Source: Pseudescherichia sp031979925
GTDB taxonomy: Bacteria; Pseudomonadota; Gammaproteobacteria; Enterobacterales; Enterobacteriaceae
NCBI RefSeq assembly: GCF_031979925.1
Contig: NZ_DALZFB010000003.1
Span: 1 to 64,000, forward strand
Direction of reading: 5' to 3'
DNA length: 64,000 bases
In this document: positions 18,242 to 26,578 of the stretch, piece by piece
How positions within the stretch are numbered: the stretch's first letter is position 1
Layout of the letters: each line of letters begins with the position of its first letter
Program-made: the position numbers and the translations under genes
The notes under the pieces: generated by a model
Databases searched by the model: none
What the model was told of the DNA's origin: nothing
What the model saw: only the letters and a program-made list of their open reading frames with translations

Positions 18242-18643
18242 ATGACGTTACCGAGTGGACACCCGAAAAGCAGACTGATCAAGAAATTTATGGCGCTTGG
18301 CCCCTATATCCGTGAGGAGCAGTGCGAAGGGAACCGTTTCTTTTTTGACTGCCTTGCCGTATGCGTCAACGTAAAACCTGCCCCTGAGAAGCGTGAGTTC
18401 TGGGGCTGGTGGATGATAATGGAAGCCCAGGAAAAACGCTTCACCTATACCTACCAGTTTGGCCTCTTTAATAAAGAGGGCCACTGGGAGCCAGTTGCCA
18501 TTAAAGATGCAGAAGTCACCGATCGTCTTGAGCAGACGCTGCGGACTTTCCACGAGCGCGCACGTGAGCTGCTGGCGTCGCTGGAATTAAAGCTGGAGCC
18601 TGCCGATGACTTTAAAAACGACCCGGTCAAACTCAGCGCCTGA
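18242..18643 (+). CDS. crl: Sigma-S binding protein Crl
   Basis: 133 residues, collinear with E. coli Crl (MTLPSGHPKSRLIKKF...). The conserved surface residues YIREEQCE and FWGWWMI, used to contact sigma-S, are present. Crl helps RpoS bind core RNA polymerase, for example at curli genes. AGGAGA precedes the ATG. Confidence 0.96.
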   Translation: MTLPSGHPKSRLIKKFMALGPYIREEQCEGNRFFFDCLAVCVNVKPAPEKREFWGWWMIMEAQEKRFTYTYQFGLFNKEGHWEPVAIKDAEVTDRLEQTLRTFHERARELLASLELKLEPADDFKNDPVKLSA

Positions 18644-18661
18644 TTAAGCGGATACCTTAAA

Positions 18662-18702
18662 TAAAAAAAGGCCCTTCACCGACATGAAGGGCCTTTTTTA
18701 TT
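18662..18702. terminator. Bidirectional terminator between crl and phoE
   Basis: Stem AAAAAAAGGCCCTTCA / TGAAGGGCCTTTTTTT, flanked by A and T runs on both sides, serves both convergent genes. Confidence 0.9.
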
Positions 18703-18710
18703 ATCCAGAA

Positions 18711-19775
18711 TTAGAACTGATAGGTTACGCCCAGAGCAACGACATCATCGTTGGTGGTAACCAGGCGGTTATCGTCGTCAATCTGGTTAATTTTATAATC
18801 AACGAAGGCCGACATATTTTTGTTGAAGTAATAGGTTGCGCCTACGTCGATATAGTTGACCAGATCCTCGTCACCAAAGCCTTCAATATCTTTGCCCTTG
18901 CTCAGGACGTAGCCCACGGACGGACGCAGACCGAAGTCAAACTGGTACTGAAGCACGGCTTCGAAGTTATCTGCTTTGTTGGCAAAGCCAGCAGAGGAGG
19001 AGATTGGCGTCATGTTATAAGAGACGCCGTAGAACGCAGCAGCGTAGACGTTGTTGGCGTCATATTTCGCACCGGCAGCCCAGGCTTCCGCATTCGCGCC
19101 ACGGCCAAGAGTCATCCGATTCTGCGCGTCGGTGCGGTCAGAGTTAGCATATGCACCAACGATAGAGAAGTCGCTGCCGCCGAAGTCATAGGCCAGAGAG
19201 GTACCGAAGCCGTCACCGTTCTGTTTCACGACGCTGTTACGACCGTTTTCGTTTTTGCCCTGGTACTGCAGGGTCAGGTCCAGACCGTCTACCATGCCGA
19301 AGAAGTCGCTGTTACGGTAGGTCGCCACGCCGCTGGTGCGTTTGGTCATAAAGTTGTCGGTACGGGTCATGCCGTCACCGCCGAACTCAGGGAACATATC
19401 GGTGTAAGCGGCCACGTCATACAGCACGCCCAGGTTACGACCGTAGTCCAGGGAGCCAAAATCTTTAATTTTCACACCGGCAAATGCCAGACGGGTTTTC
19501 TGCCCGGAGGTGCTTTCGTCGTTATTACCGGCAAACTCCGCTTCCCAGCGACCGAAGCCCGTAATCTGATCGTTAATTTGGGTTTCGCCTTTAAAGCCGA
19601 AACGAACGTATGTTTTATCGCCGTCGTTGCTGTTGTCATCGCTGAAGTAGTGCATGGCTTTCACTTTGCCGTAAACGTCCAGCTTGTTGCCATTTTTATT
19701 AAAAACTTCTGCGGACTGTACAGATGCGGAAGCAACCAGACCCATTACCACTAATGCCAGAGTACTCTTTTTCAT
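18711..19775 (-). CDS. phoE: Outer membrane phosphoporin PhoE
   Basis: 354 residues from the ATG at 19775 (MKKSTLALVVMG), with a 21-residue signal peptide cut before AEVFNKNGNKLDVYGK. It is a general porin of the OmpC/OmpF/PhoE group, a 16-strand barrel with the terminal Phe (VTYQF). The loop-3 sequence PEFGGDG is present. PhoE favours anions and is induced by phosphate starvation. The position between crl and proB, and a Pho box upstream, decide for PhoE over OmpC/F. Confidence 0.95.
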   Translation of the reverse strand: MKKSTLALVVMGLVASASVQSAEVFNKNGNKLDVYGKVKAMHYFSDDNSNDGDKTYVRFGFKGETQINDQITGFGRWEAEFAGNNDESTSGQKTRLAFAGVKIKDFGSLDYGRNLGVLYDVAAYTDMFPEFGGDGMTRTDNFMTKRTSGVATYRNSDFFGMVDGLDLTLQYQGKNENGRNSVVKQNGDGFGTSLAYDFGGSDFSIVGAYANSDRTDAQNRMTLGRGANAEAWAAGAKYDANNVYAAAFYGVSYNMTPISSSAGFANKADNFEAVLQYQFDFGLRPSVGYVLSKGKDIEGFGDEDLVNYIDVGATYYFNKNMSAFVDYKINQIDDDNRLVTTNDDVVALGVTYQF

Positions 19776-19860
19776 TTTGATTCCCGATTTAAACAAAAGA
19801 CGCTCTAATATTCGCCAGGCTTATACCTGCTGAAAACAGAGAGGGTTTTAACGTTCGGAA

Positions 19861-19878
19861 ATGAAAGATTTATGACAA
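19861..19878 (-). promoter_or_regulatory. Pho box of phoE
   Basis: On the minus strand TTGTCATAAATCTTTCAT fits the two 7-bp PhoB half-repeats (CTGTCAT and a weaker second copy) 4 bases apart. It lies 86 bases before the phoE ATG. Confidence 0.75.
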
Positions 19879-20067
19879 TGTCGGAATAATTTTAAAAATC
19901 CGTGTTTATTTATTTCTGCAATAAAATTGCAAAAATCTGCCGTTAGGCTTGCCGATCCGCGTAGCAATCTCCCTTGCTTTTGACCGAGGTTATTGGCAAG
20001 CGGCCTCACTCCTGTTACAACGTCAGACTGACATCACATTTCCTTATTCGTAAAACGGCAGAAAATC

Positions 20068-21171
20068 ATGAGTGACACCCAGACGCTGGTGGTAAAACTC
20101 GGTACCAGCGTGCTAACGGGCGGATCGCGCCGCCTTAACCGCGCCCATATCGTGGAGCTGGTTCGCCAGTGTGCACAGCTGCATGCCGCAGGGCATCGTA
20201 TTGTTATCGTCACTTCCGGAGCGATTGCCGCCGGGCGTGAGCACTTGGGCTATCCGGAGCTGCCCGCCACCATCGCCTCCAAGCAGCTGCTGGCGGCAGT
20301 GGGGCAGAGTCGCCTGATCCAGCTTTGGGAGCAGCTCTTCTCCATCTACGGCATTCACATCGGGCAGATGCTGCTGACGCGTGCCGATATGGAAGATCGG
20401 GAGCGCTTCCTCAACGCCCGCGATACCCTGCGTGCGCTGCTGGATAACAGCATCGTACCGGTAATCAACGAAAACGACGCCGTGGCTACCGCTGAAATTA
20501 AAGTAGGCGATAACGACAACCTCTCCGCGCTGGCCGCTATCTTAGGCGGAGCGGATAAGCTGCTGCTGCTCACCGATCAGCAGGGCCTCTACACCGCCGA
20601 TCCGCGTAATAACCCGGATGCCGAGCTGATTGCCGACGTCTACGGCATTGACGATGCGCTGCGTGCCATCGCCGGGGACAGCGTCTCCGGTCTTGGCACC
20701 GGTGGCATGGGCACTAAACTACAGGCTGCTGACGTCGCCTGCAGGGCGGGCATCGAAACCATTATTGCCGCCGGCAGCAGGCCGGGCGTTATCGGCGACG
20801 CGCTGAACGGCGTGCCGGTAGGGACGCGCTTCCATGCCCAGACCTCACCGCTCGAGAGCCGCAAGCGCTGGATCTTCGGCGCACCGCCAGCGGGTGAGCT
20901 TACCGTGGACGAAGGGGCAACGATGGCGATCCTCGAAAAAGGGAGCTCATTACTGCCAAAAGGGATCAAAAGCGTGACAGGTAACTTCTCCCGTGGTGAA
21001 GTGATCCGTATCCGTAACCTGGAAGGTCGGGACATTGCCCACGGCGTCTCCCGCTACAACAGCGACGCGCTGCGACGCATCGCTGGCCAGCACTCACAGC
21101 AGATCGACGCTATTCTCGGCTACGAGTATGGCCCGGTCGCCGTCCATCGCGACGACATGATCACCCGTTAA
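20068..21171 (+). CDS. proB: Glutamate 5-kinase
   Basis: 367 residues. An amino acid kinase domain spans 1-260 (VVKLGTSVLTGG, VTSGAIAAGREHLG, INENDAVAT), and a C-terminal PUA domain follows from about 275. First enzyme of proline synthesis, normally feedback-inhibited by proline. Forms an operon with proA, 11 bases downstream. Confidence 0.98.
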   Translation: MSDTQTLVVKLGTSVLTGGSRRLNRAHIVELVRQCAQLHAAGHRIVIVTSGAIAAGREHLGYPELPATIASKQLLAAVGQSRLIQLWEQLFSIYGIHIGQMLLTRADMEDRERFLNARDTLRALLDNSIVPVINENDAVATAEIKVGDNDNLSALAAILGGADKLLLLTDQQGLYTADPRNNPDAELIADVYGIDDALRAIAGDSVSGLGTGGMGTKLQAADVACRAGIETIIAAGSRPGVIGDALNGVPVGTRFHAQTSPLESRKRWIFGAPPAGELTVDEGATMAILEKGSSLLPKGIKSVTGNFSRGEVIRIRNLEGRDIAHGVSRYNSDALRRIAGQHSQQIDAILGYEYGPVAVHRDDMITR

Positions 21172-21182
21172 GGAGCAGACGT

Positions 21183-22436
21183 ATGCTTGAACAGATGGGC
21201 ATCGCTGCGAAAGCAGCCTCGTATAAGCTGGCGCAGCTCTCCAGCCGAGAAAAAAACCGCGTTCTGGAGAAGATCGCTGACTACCTGGAGGCCCAGGCGC
21301 ACGACATTATTCAGGCTAACGAGCAGGATGTGCTTGAAGCCCGGCGCAACGGCCTGAGCGAAGCAATGCTTGATCGCCTGGCGCTCAACCCTGAACGCCT
21401 GAAGAGCATCGCCGATGATGTGCGTCAGGTGTGCAAGCTGGCGGATCCGGTAGGCCAGATTATTGACGGCGGGCTGCTCGACAGCGGCCTACGCATTGAA
21501 CGCCGCCGGGTTCCTCTCGGCGTAATTGGTGTGATCTACGAGGCGCGACCTAACGTTACCGTTGACGTCGCCTCTCTCTGCCTGAAGACCGGCAACGCAG
21601 CGATCCTGCGCGGCGGTAAAGAGACCTGGCGCACTAACGCCGCCACCGTGAAGGTGATCCAGCAGGCGCTGGAGGAGTGCGGCCTGCCGGCAGGTGCTAT
21701 CCAGGCGATTGAGAGCCCGGACCGGACGCTGGTCAATGAGATGCTGCGCATGGATAATTACATCGACATGCTGATCCCGCGCGGCGGGGCAGGGCTGCAC
21801 AAGCTGTGCCGCGAGCAGTCGACCATTCCGGTGATCACCGGCGGTATCGGCGTATGCCATATCTACGTGGATGACACCGCCGAGATTGAACCCGCGCTGA
21901 AGATTATCGTCAATGCTAAGACCCAGCGCCCCAGCACCTGCAACACCGTAGAGACGCTGCTGGTAAACCAGCAGATTGCCGAGCGCTTCCTGCCCGCCCT
22001 GAGCACCCAGATGGCGCAGAGCGGTGTGACGTTGCACGCCGACGCGGCAGCGCTGAAAACGCTGCAAGGCGGCCCGGCGCACGTCGAGGCGGTGAAGCCG
22101 GAGCAGTATGACGATGAGTTTTTATCCCTCGATCTCAACGTCAAGCTGGTGGCCTCGCTCGATGAGGCGATTGAGCATATTCGCGAGCACGGCACCCAGC
22201 ACTCGGATGCGATCCTCACCCGCACCCTGAGCAACGCCAACCGCTTTGTAAACGAGGTGGATTCGTCGGCGGTATACGTCAACGCCTCCACGCGCTTCAC
22301 CGACGGCGGACAGTTCGGCCTGGGCGCAGAAGTGGCAGTGAGTACGCAAAAACTGCACGCTCGCGGCCCGATGGGTCTTGAAGCCCTGACCACCTACAAG
22401 TGGGTTGGCTTCGGCGACGATACCATTCGTGCTTAA
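21183..22436 (+). CDS. proA: Glutamate-5-semialdehyde dehydrogenase (gamma-glutamyl phosphate reductase)
   Basis: 417 residues of the aldehyde dehydrogenase superfamily. The catalytic cysteine lies in QRPSTCNTVETLLV near residue 255. It reduces gamma-glutamyl phosphate made by ProB. Translationally close to proB and followed by thrW. Confidence 0.98.
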   Translation: MLEQMGIAAKAASYKLAQLSSREKNRVLEKIADYLEAQAHDIIQANEQDVLEARRNGLSEAMLDRLALNPERLKSIADDVRQVCKLADPVGQIIDGGLLDSGLRIERRRVPLGVIGVIYEARPNVTVDVASLCLKTGNAAILRGGKETWRTNAATVKVIQQALEECGLPAGAIQAIESPDRTLVNEMLRMDNYIDMLIPRGGAGLHKLCREQSTIPVITGGIGVCHIYVDDTAEIEPALKIIVNAKTQRPSTCNTVETLLVNQQIAERFLPALSTQMAQSGVTLHADAAALKTLQGGPAHVEAVKPEQYDDEFLSLDLNVKLVASLDEAIEHIREHGTQHSDAILTRTLSNANRFVNEVDSSAVYVNASTRFTDGGQFGLGAEVAVSTQKLHARGPMGLEALTTYKWVGFGDDTIRA

Positions 22437-22547
22437 AACTGACCGGGTGATGCAAAAGTAGCCGCTTGATTGCCAAGGGCATTGACGCAACACCCGGTTA
22501 GATCTAACCTTCTACCCCGTGGTTACGCTCGTAACCGGTCCCTCAGG

Positions 22548-22623
22548 GCCGATATAGCTCAGTTGGTAGAGCAGCGCATTCGTAATGCGAAGGTCGTAGG
22601 TTCGACTCCTATTATCGGCACCA
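22548..22623 (+). tRNA. thrW: tRNA-Thr (CGU), thrW
   Basis: 76 bases with anticodon CGT in the TTCGTAA loop and an encoded CCA. The position after proBA is that of thrW, a well-known integration site for prophages and islands. Its 3' end is repeated at 26331 and 29878. Confidence 0.97.
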
Positions 22624-22624
22624 T
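22609..22624 (+). other. Left attachment site in thrW
   Basis: CTATTATCGGCACCAT, the 3' end of thrW, recurs as CTATTATAGCACCA (26332) and CTACTATCGGCACCAT (29878). This is the proximal copy and keeps the tRNA intact. Confidence 0.8.
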
Positions 22625-22735
22625 CCTCTAGTTTTCTCAAGTTAACTCACATCAACAAAATCCTTTTAAAACATAGATTTTACGTTGTTTTCAGTCATTT
22701 GACGTCAACCTCTATCCATTGAAATCAACATGCCT

Positions 22736-22786
22736 TTGGGGGCACAATCAGGGGCATGTTCTGTTCGGTCTAGGAAATGTGCCCCC
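22736..22786. repeat. Integrase arm-type repeats, left end
   Basis: GGGGGCA at 22738, GGGGCA at 22751 and the inverse TGCCCCC at 22780 lie between thrW and the integrase start. The same GGGGGCA word recurs twice just before the next att copy (26252, 26264). P4-type integrases bind such repeats beside the core site. Confidence 0.65.
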
Positions 22787-22787
22787 A

Positions 22788-23588
22788 ATGATGCTGAATG
22801 CCCGAAAGGTTGAAGCCGCGAAAGGAAAAGAGAAGAGCTACAAGCTGTCTGATGGAGGTGGTCTGTATCTTCAAGTAGAACCCAATGGGTCGCGTTACTG
22901 GCGTATGAAGTACCGTTTTGCTGGCAAAGAGAAGCGTTTATCTTTTGGTGTCTATCCAACAGTTTCTTTGGCTGATGCCAGGCAAAAGCGTGAAGACGCA
23001 AAGAAATTGCTCGCAGCCGGTGAAGACCCCGGCGAAGTGAAGAAAGCCAAAAAACATGCTTTAACCGCTGCTACAGAGATACTCAATCCATTCAGAGAAG
23101 TGGCGTTAGAGTGGCACAAAATGAAGTCACCTAAATGGTCTGAGGGCTACGCTTCAGACATTATCGAGGCATTTGAGAAAGACATTTTCCCGCACATTGG
23201 CCATCGACCCATTGCTGATATTAAGCCCCTAGAGCTGCTTGAAGTTCTGAGATTAATAGAAGCCAGAGGAGCAATGGAAAAAGCGAAGAAAGTCCGTCAA
23301 CGATGCGGTGAAGTATTCCGCTACGCCATCGTAACAGGTCGAGCGATCTACAATCCGGCAACGGTGAGGAAAACAAACCGAAAGCACCCCAAATTATCAG
23401 ATGTGTACTGTTATTGCTCAAATGTAGAATGTGGGCATACGTTTGTGATGAACGTTTCCTTTTCACACACGATTAGTCCCAGCGCTTTGAGCGGCCAGGG
23501 ACGGATTAAAGAGCTAATGGATGCCCTGCCACCGGACGAGCGACAAAAAGCATTAGAACTCCTGTTGGCAGCCAAAGAGAGCCACTGA
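22788..23588 (+). pseudogene. Chimera of P4-type integrase N-terminus and Ogr/Delta activator C-terminus
   Basis: 266 codons in one open frame. Residues 1-190 are a normal P4-type tyrosine integrase start: arm-binding domain with LSDGGGLYLQV and LSFGVYPTVSLADAR, then the SAM-like core-binding domain to AIVTGRAIYNPA. From about residue 193 the sequence changes to RKTNRKHPKLSD, YCYCSNVECGHTFVMN and FSHTISPSAL, the second Cys pair and tail of an Ogr/Delta-type late-gene activator. The integrase R-H-R-Y catalytic residues and the first CxxC of the Ogr zinc finger are both missing. A deletion joining int to ogr would produce this. It may still be translated, but neither parent activity is expected. 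Confidence 0.85.
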
Positions 23589-23595
23589 ACGGTTC

Positions 23596-23622
23596 GCCGG
23601 GAGAAACTAAAATTTTCCCGGC
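23596..23622 (+). terminator. Hairpin after the int-ogr chimera
   Basis: Stem GCCGGGA-AAA / TTTTCCCGGC just past the stop, probably the original ogr terminator. A run of T is lacking. Confidence 0.6.
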
Positions 23623-23639
23623 TTCGGTTCATTAAATTT

Positions 23640-24111
23640 CAGCTGCTTAAGAAAAAATGTCTATAAGAATCAGTTTCTTAACTTTTAAGTGTGCCGTCAG
23701 TTATCATGAAAAATCTCACCTAAAATTTTATATCTCTTTACTATCAATAGCTTAATTCAAGTGGTTACGATGTTGGAGTAAAGCTAAACTGAAAAAAGCT
23801 GAAATTCTTTTCACTCTTTTCAGTTCCCTGCTCGCTGTAAATCCCCAGTTGTGGCGCGGTCTGGCGCTATCATTTGTAAAAAATCCCAACTGAAAAATTT
23901 TTGCGATCTGAAAACCGCAGGCGGGTGCGGTGTAGTGCGATTTTGGTCAGGAAAGTATGTTTTGTCAGTATGACGCATTGCATGCTTTTAATGTGTTGGT
24001 AAAAAATCAATGTCAGTCAGTAACTATGGTGATGTGTCACTTGAAAAATGTTGTAGAATAAAACTACCATTTTCATGATGAAACAATAACGTTTGAGTAG
24101 GCGGAGGTTGT
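23640..24111 (+). other. Non-coding region upstream of the reverse transcriptase; possible ncRNA
   Basis: About 470 AT-rich bases without a credible gene. An inverted repeat AACTGAAAA / TTTTCAGTT pairs 23787-23795 with 23817-23825, and AACTGAAAA recurs near 23888. A GC-rich patch (CCGCAGGCGGGTGCGG) lies near 23916-23931. Several defence RTs use a structured RNA encoded next to them, so this is where one would look. No promoter or RNA was identified with certainty. The RT start follows GGCGGAGG at 24100. Confidence 0.35.
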
Positions 24112-25626
24112 ATGCTGGTTAGGGAGCACTATCTTGAAACTAAAAAGCTTCTCAATAATATTAAGCCAAGAGTAGTTGGTCGATGGTTATTGAATGATGG
24201 CTATTTTCCAGAGGAATACGTTTTACCCCCTAGCTTCAAAGCCGGAGGGATTAAACTAAATCGAGAGCCGTATTTTGATAATCTTAATAATCTCAAAGAG
24301 AAAGAGATTGTTAATGTATCGTATCCTAAAACATCACTCACTCATCGTATTTTTGGTATACAGCATCCCAAGTTTTATCATGATATGGTTTACTGGCTTG
24401 TCAAAGATTGGCAGTTAGTAGTAAACCATCTTTTTAATGATGAAACTAAAATTTTCACATACAGCTTGCCTATTCCTGTTACTAAAACTGAGGGGTTGTC
24501 TCTGTCACCCATACGTTCTGGGAGGATGATATATGAGTGGATTGAGATGGCTGAAAGGGATCTGATTGTTGATGCAGTAAACTATAGTTACTTAGTTAGA
24601 ACTGATATTACCAATTTTTATGCCTCAATATACACTCACAGCATTCCTTGGGCATTACATGACAAAAATATGTCACGTAACGATAAAGAATACACTCTGT
24701 TAGGTAACAAGCTTGATAGATTGCTACAATATTCAAATGATAAAAAAACAAATGGTATATCAGTAGGGTCTGCTCTAAGTGATTTGATTGCGGAAATAAT
24801 TCTTTCCAAAGTAGATAGAGATGTATCATTAAAGCTCAAGGATATCGACTTTGTTGGTGTTAGATTTAAAGATGATTATCGAATTCTCTGTAATAGTGAA
24901 TCTGATGCAAAGAAAGTATTAAAAAATATTTCTGATGAATTGAACAAATACAACTTAAATATCAATGAGTCCAAAACAAAAATAAATAAGCTACCGAATG
25001 GGCTTTACAGAGAGCATTCTAAAAAGTACTACCCGTATTCATTGTCAGGAGCAGAGTCTTTTTCATTCAGAGAGTTTGAGCAAGCGGCACTCAAGGCGTT
25101 GGATATTCATTATGAGTATCCTGGCACAAGTATACTAAATAAATTTATTTCTGAATTAACTAAAAAAGATAGATTGAAGATTATTTTCTCCAAAGATAAG
25201 GCCAAGCAACTCAAGGAAATCAAAAAATTAATAAGCCTGCTTTTCATGATAAAAAGAGAGTCTGAAAAAGTAATGGGGAATGTTCTTGCTATTATCGACC
25301 TTATTTTTCTAGAGCACAAAAAGTCTCACCCTGAAATAAAAGACTTTATTAAAGGTATTATTGTCGATGATGTTAAGCGTTCTTCAGCAAAAGATTCTGT
25401 TTTCGATGTTCTTTGGTTGGTGTTTTTTACCAAGTTTAGGCAATTCGGAATGGGTGATGTATCTAAGTATGTTGATAGCGTGCTTATCAATGGCAATAAG
25501 TTTTATCAATGCCTTGTTAATAATAAACCCATTTTTATTGATGACAAGTGCACATTATTTAAAAAACCTAAAGATCTTAATGAAATAATGTTGATTGAAT
25601 ATGTTGATTTATTTAAAAGGGATTGA
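24112..25626 (+). CDS. Reverse transcriptase, defence-type, unclassified
   Basis: 504 residues with the polymerase motifs in order: fingers region around PKTSLTHRIFGIQHPKFY (72-89), motif A RTDITNFY with D165, motif B NGISVGSALSD (214-224), motif C RFKDDYRI with D254/D255 (FKDD in place of the usual YxDD), and the following LNINESKTKI with K288. The C-terminal 190 residues are not recognised. The retron VTG motif and group II maturase features were not seen, and no nitrilase or second RT is attached. It most resembles the solitary 'unknown group'/Abi-like RTs that act in anti-phage defence, but I cannot assign a class. The next gene starts 3 bases after the stop. GC content is far below the backbone. 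Confidence 0.85.
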   Translation: MLVREHYLETKKLLNNIKPRVVGRWLLNDGYFPEEYVLPPSFKAGGIKLNREPYFDNLNNLKEKEIVNVSYPKTSLTHRIFGIQHPKFYHDMVYWLVKDWQLVVNHLFNDETKIFTYSLPIPVTKTEGLSLSPIRSGRMIYEWIEMAERDLIVDAVNYSYLVRTDITNFYASIYTHSIPWALHDKNMSRNDKEYTLLGNKLDRLLQYSNDKKTNGISVGSALSDLIAEIILSKVDRDVSLKLKDIDFVGVRFKDDYRILCNSESDAKKVLKNISDELNKYNLNINESKTKINKLPNGLYREHSKKYYPYSLSGAESFSFREFEQAALKALDIHYEYPGTSILNKFISELTKKDRLKIIFSKDKAKQLKEIKKLISLLFMIKRESEKVMGNVLAIIDLIFLEHKKSHPEIKDFIKGIIVDDVKRSSAKDSVFDVLWLVFFTKFRQFGMGDVSKYVDSVLINGNKFYQCLVNNKPIFIDDKCTLFKKPKDLNEIMLIEYVDLFKRD

Positions 25627-25629
25627 ACA

Positions 25630-26223
25630 ATGCATGGCGATGAGAATTATAAAAAATGGGCGAGAATATTAGAGCCAAAAGCATTAAAGGAAAGAGTTAT
25701 TTCTTATTCTATTTTTATTGCATCCTTTGAGCTTCTAAAAGAAATTGTAATTGGAAAATTAGAGCGTTTTTACTTAAGTTTTGGAAACGAAGATGAATTC
25801 GTAGAGTACAGGGAAAAAGTCTTAAATAGAAATAAAAGTAGACTTTATGCATCGATAAGCTGGTTGACGGAACATAACGCTTTAGAACAATGTGATATCG
25901 AAACATTTGAACGCCTAAAAAAAATCAGGAATAAACTTTCTCATGAAATGTTTGATTTAATTCCTGAAGCTGATTTACTTAATGTAACTGATGAGATTTA
26001 TACAATAATTTCTCTCACACGAAAGATTGAGTTATGGTGGTTTTATAATCTCGATATGGCCATTGACCCAGATAGCTATCCCGCAGATCTGGATCTTGAT
26101 GAAGTGATGCCTATGACCGTACTTCTCTTACAAGTCATGCGCGAAGTTGCGTTAGGAGATGAGCAGGCTGCTCACAATATGTTTGTCGAGTTTACCCGCA
26201 ACTACAAGAGAGACCATACTTGA
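25630..26223 (+). CDS. HEPN-like protein in operon with the reverse transcriptase
   Basis: 197 residues, mostly helical by composition. The sequence ERLKKIRNKLSHEMFD holds R100-N101-x3-H105, an Rx4H motif with the polar residue after Arg typical of HEPN RNases and toxins. N-terminal MHGDENYKKWARI and the acidic stretch 145-160 are not recognised. Start at 25630 lies 3 bases after the RT stop, so the two are likely translated together. RNA cleavage controlled by the RT or its product is an inference; it could instead be a structural partner. The gene is AT-rich like the RT. Confidence 0.7.
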   Translation: MHGDENYKKWARILEPKALKERVISYSIFIASFELLKEIVIGKLERFYLSFGNEDEFVEYREKVLNRNKSRLYASISWLTEHNALEQCDIETFERLKKIRNKLSHEMFDLIPEADLLNVTDEIYTIISLTRKIELWWFYNLDMAIDPDSYPADLDLDEVMPMTVLLLQVMREVALGDEQAAHNMFVEFTRNYKRDHT

Positions 26224-26251
26224 TCATAACGCCCCTAAGCAGTAACCAATT

Positions 26252-26270
26252 GGGGGCAGTTATGGGGGCA
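26252..26270 (+). repeat. Integrase arm-type repeats, right end
   Basis: Two direct copies of GGGGGCA 12 bases apart, matching the words beside the integrase start. They mark the right end of module 1, about 60 bases before the att copy. Confidence 0.6.
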
Positions 26271-26330
26271 TTTTAAAGATGCGAAAATTAAAAAAACAAT
26301 AAAAACAATGCGTTAACCTTGTGTTTTATT

Positions 26331-26345
26331 CCTATTATAGCACCA
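26331..26345 (+). other. Middle attachment-site copy
   Basis: CCTATTATAGCACCA matches the thrW 3' end CCTATTATCGGCACCA with one deletion and one change. It forms the junction of modules 1 and 2 and overlaps the last codons of the decayed integrase on the minus strand. Confidence 0.65.
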
Positions 26346-26578
26346 ATGAAATACAACCACTTATCTGCTGTTGATGTAAATCACGTTCTCCTTTTGTGAC
26401 ATTGCGGTTCAAAATCGTGTCAATTTTGCTCGCGTGCTCACTCAAATGACCTGCAGAAAGATGAGTGTATCTTTGTAAACATTTCCAGAGTTTCCCAACC
26501 GCCCATTTCTTTGAGTGCTAGTAGTGAAACACTAGACTGAACTAACCAGCTTGCTCAGATGTGCCAGAGGTCATGAAG
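26335..26578 (-). pseudogene. C-terminal relic of a phage integrase
   Basis: Read on the minus strand: HDLWHI, a TGA, ASWLVQSSVSLLALKEMGGWETLEMFTK, one extra base, then YTHLSAGHLSEHASKIDTILNRN to a stop inside the att copy. It is the HxLRHxxAS...LGGW..YxHLS end of a tyrosine recombinase. The Arg of HDLRH is Trp, Trp of WAS is a stop, and there is a +1 frameshift before the catalytic Tyr. The 3' end running into the att core is the lambda/P22-type arrangement, unlike the integrase of module 1. Confidence 0.8.

Larger units (their letters stand above)
22609..26345 (+). mobile_element. thrW module 1: prophage/satellite relic carrying a reverse transcriptase operon
   Basis: Bounded by the thrW end and the imperfect copy at 26331. 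It holds a chimeric integrase, GGGGGCA arm-type repeats at both ends (22738-22786 and 26252-26270), a long intergenic region and the RT-HEPN operon. The last two genes are far more AT-rich than the backbone. No structural phage genes remain and the integrase lacks its catalytic half, so it should not move by itself. Confidence 0.75.

Noticed and set aside
18684..19754. 356-codon open frame on the plus strand over phoE
   Set aside because: Shadow of the porin gene; valine-rich translation without recognisable domains.
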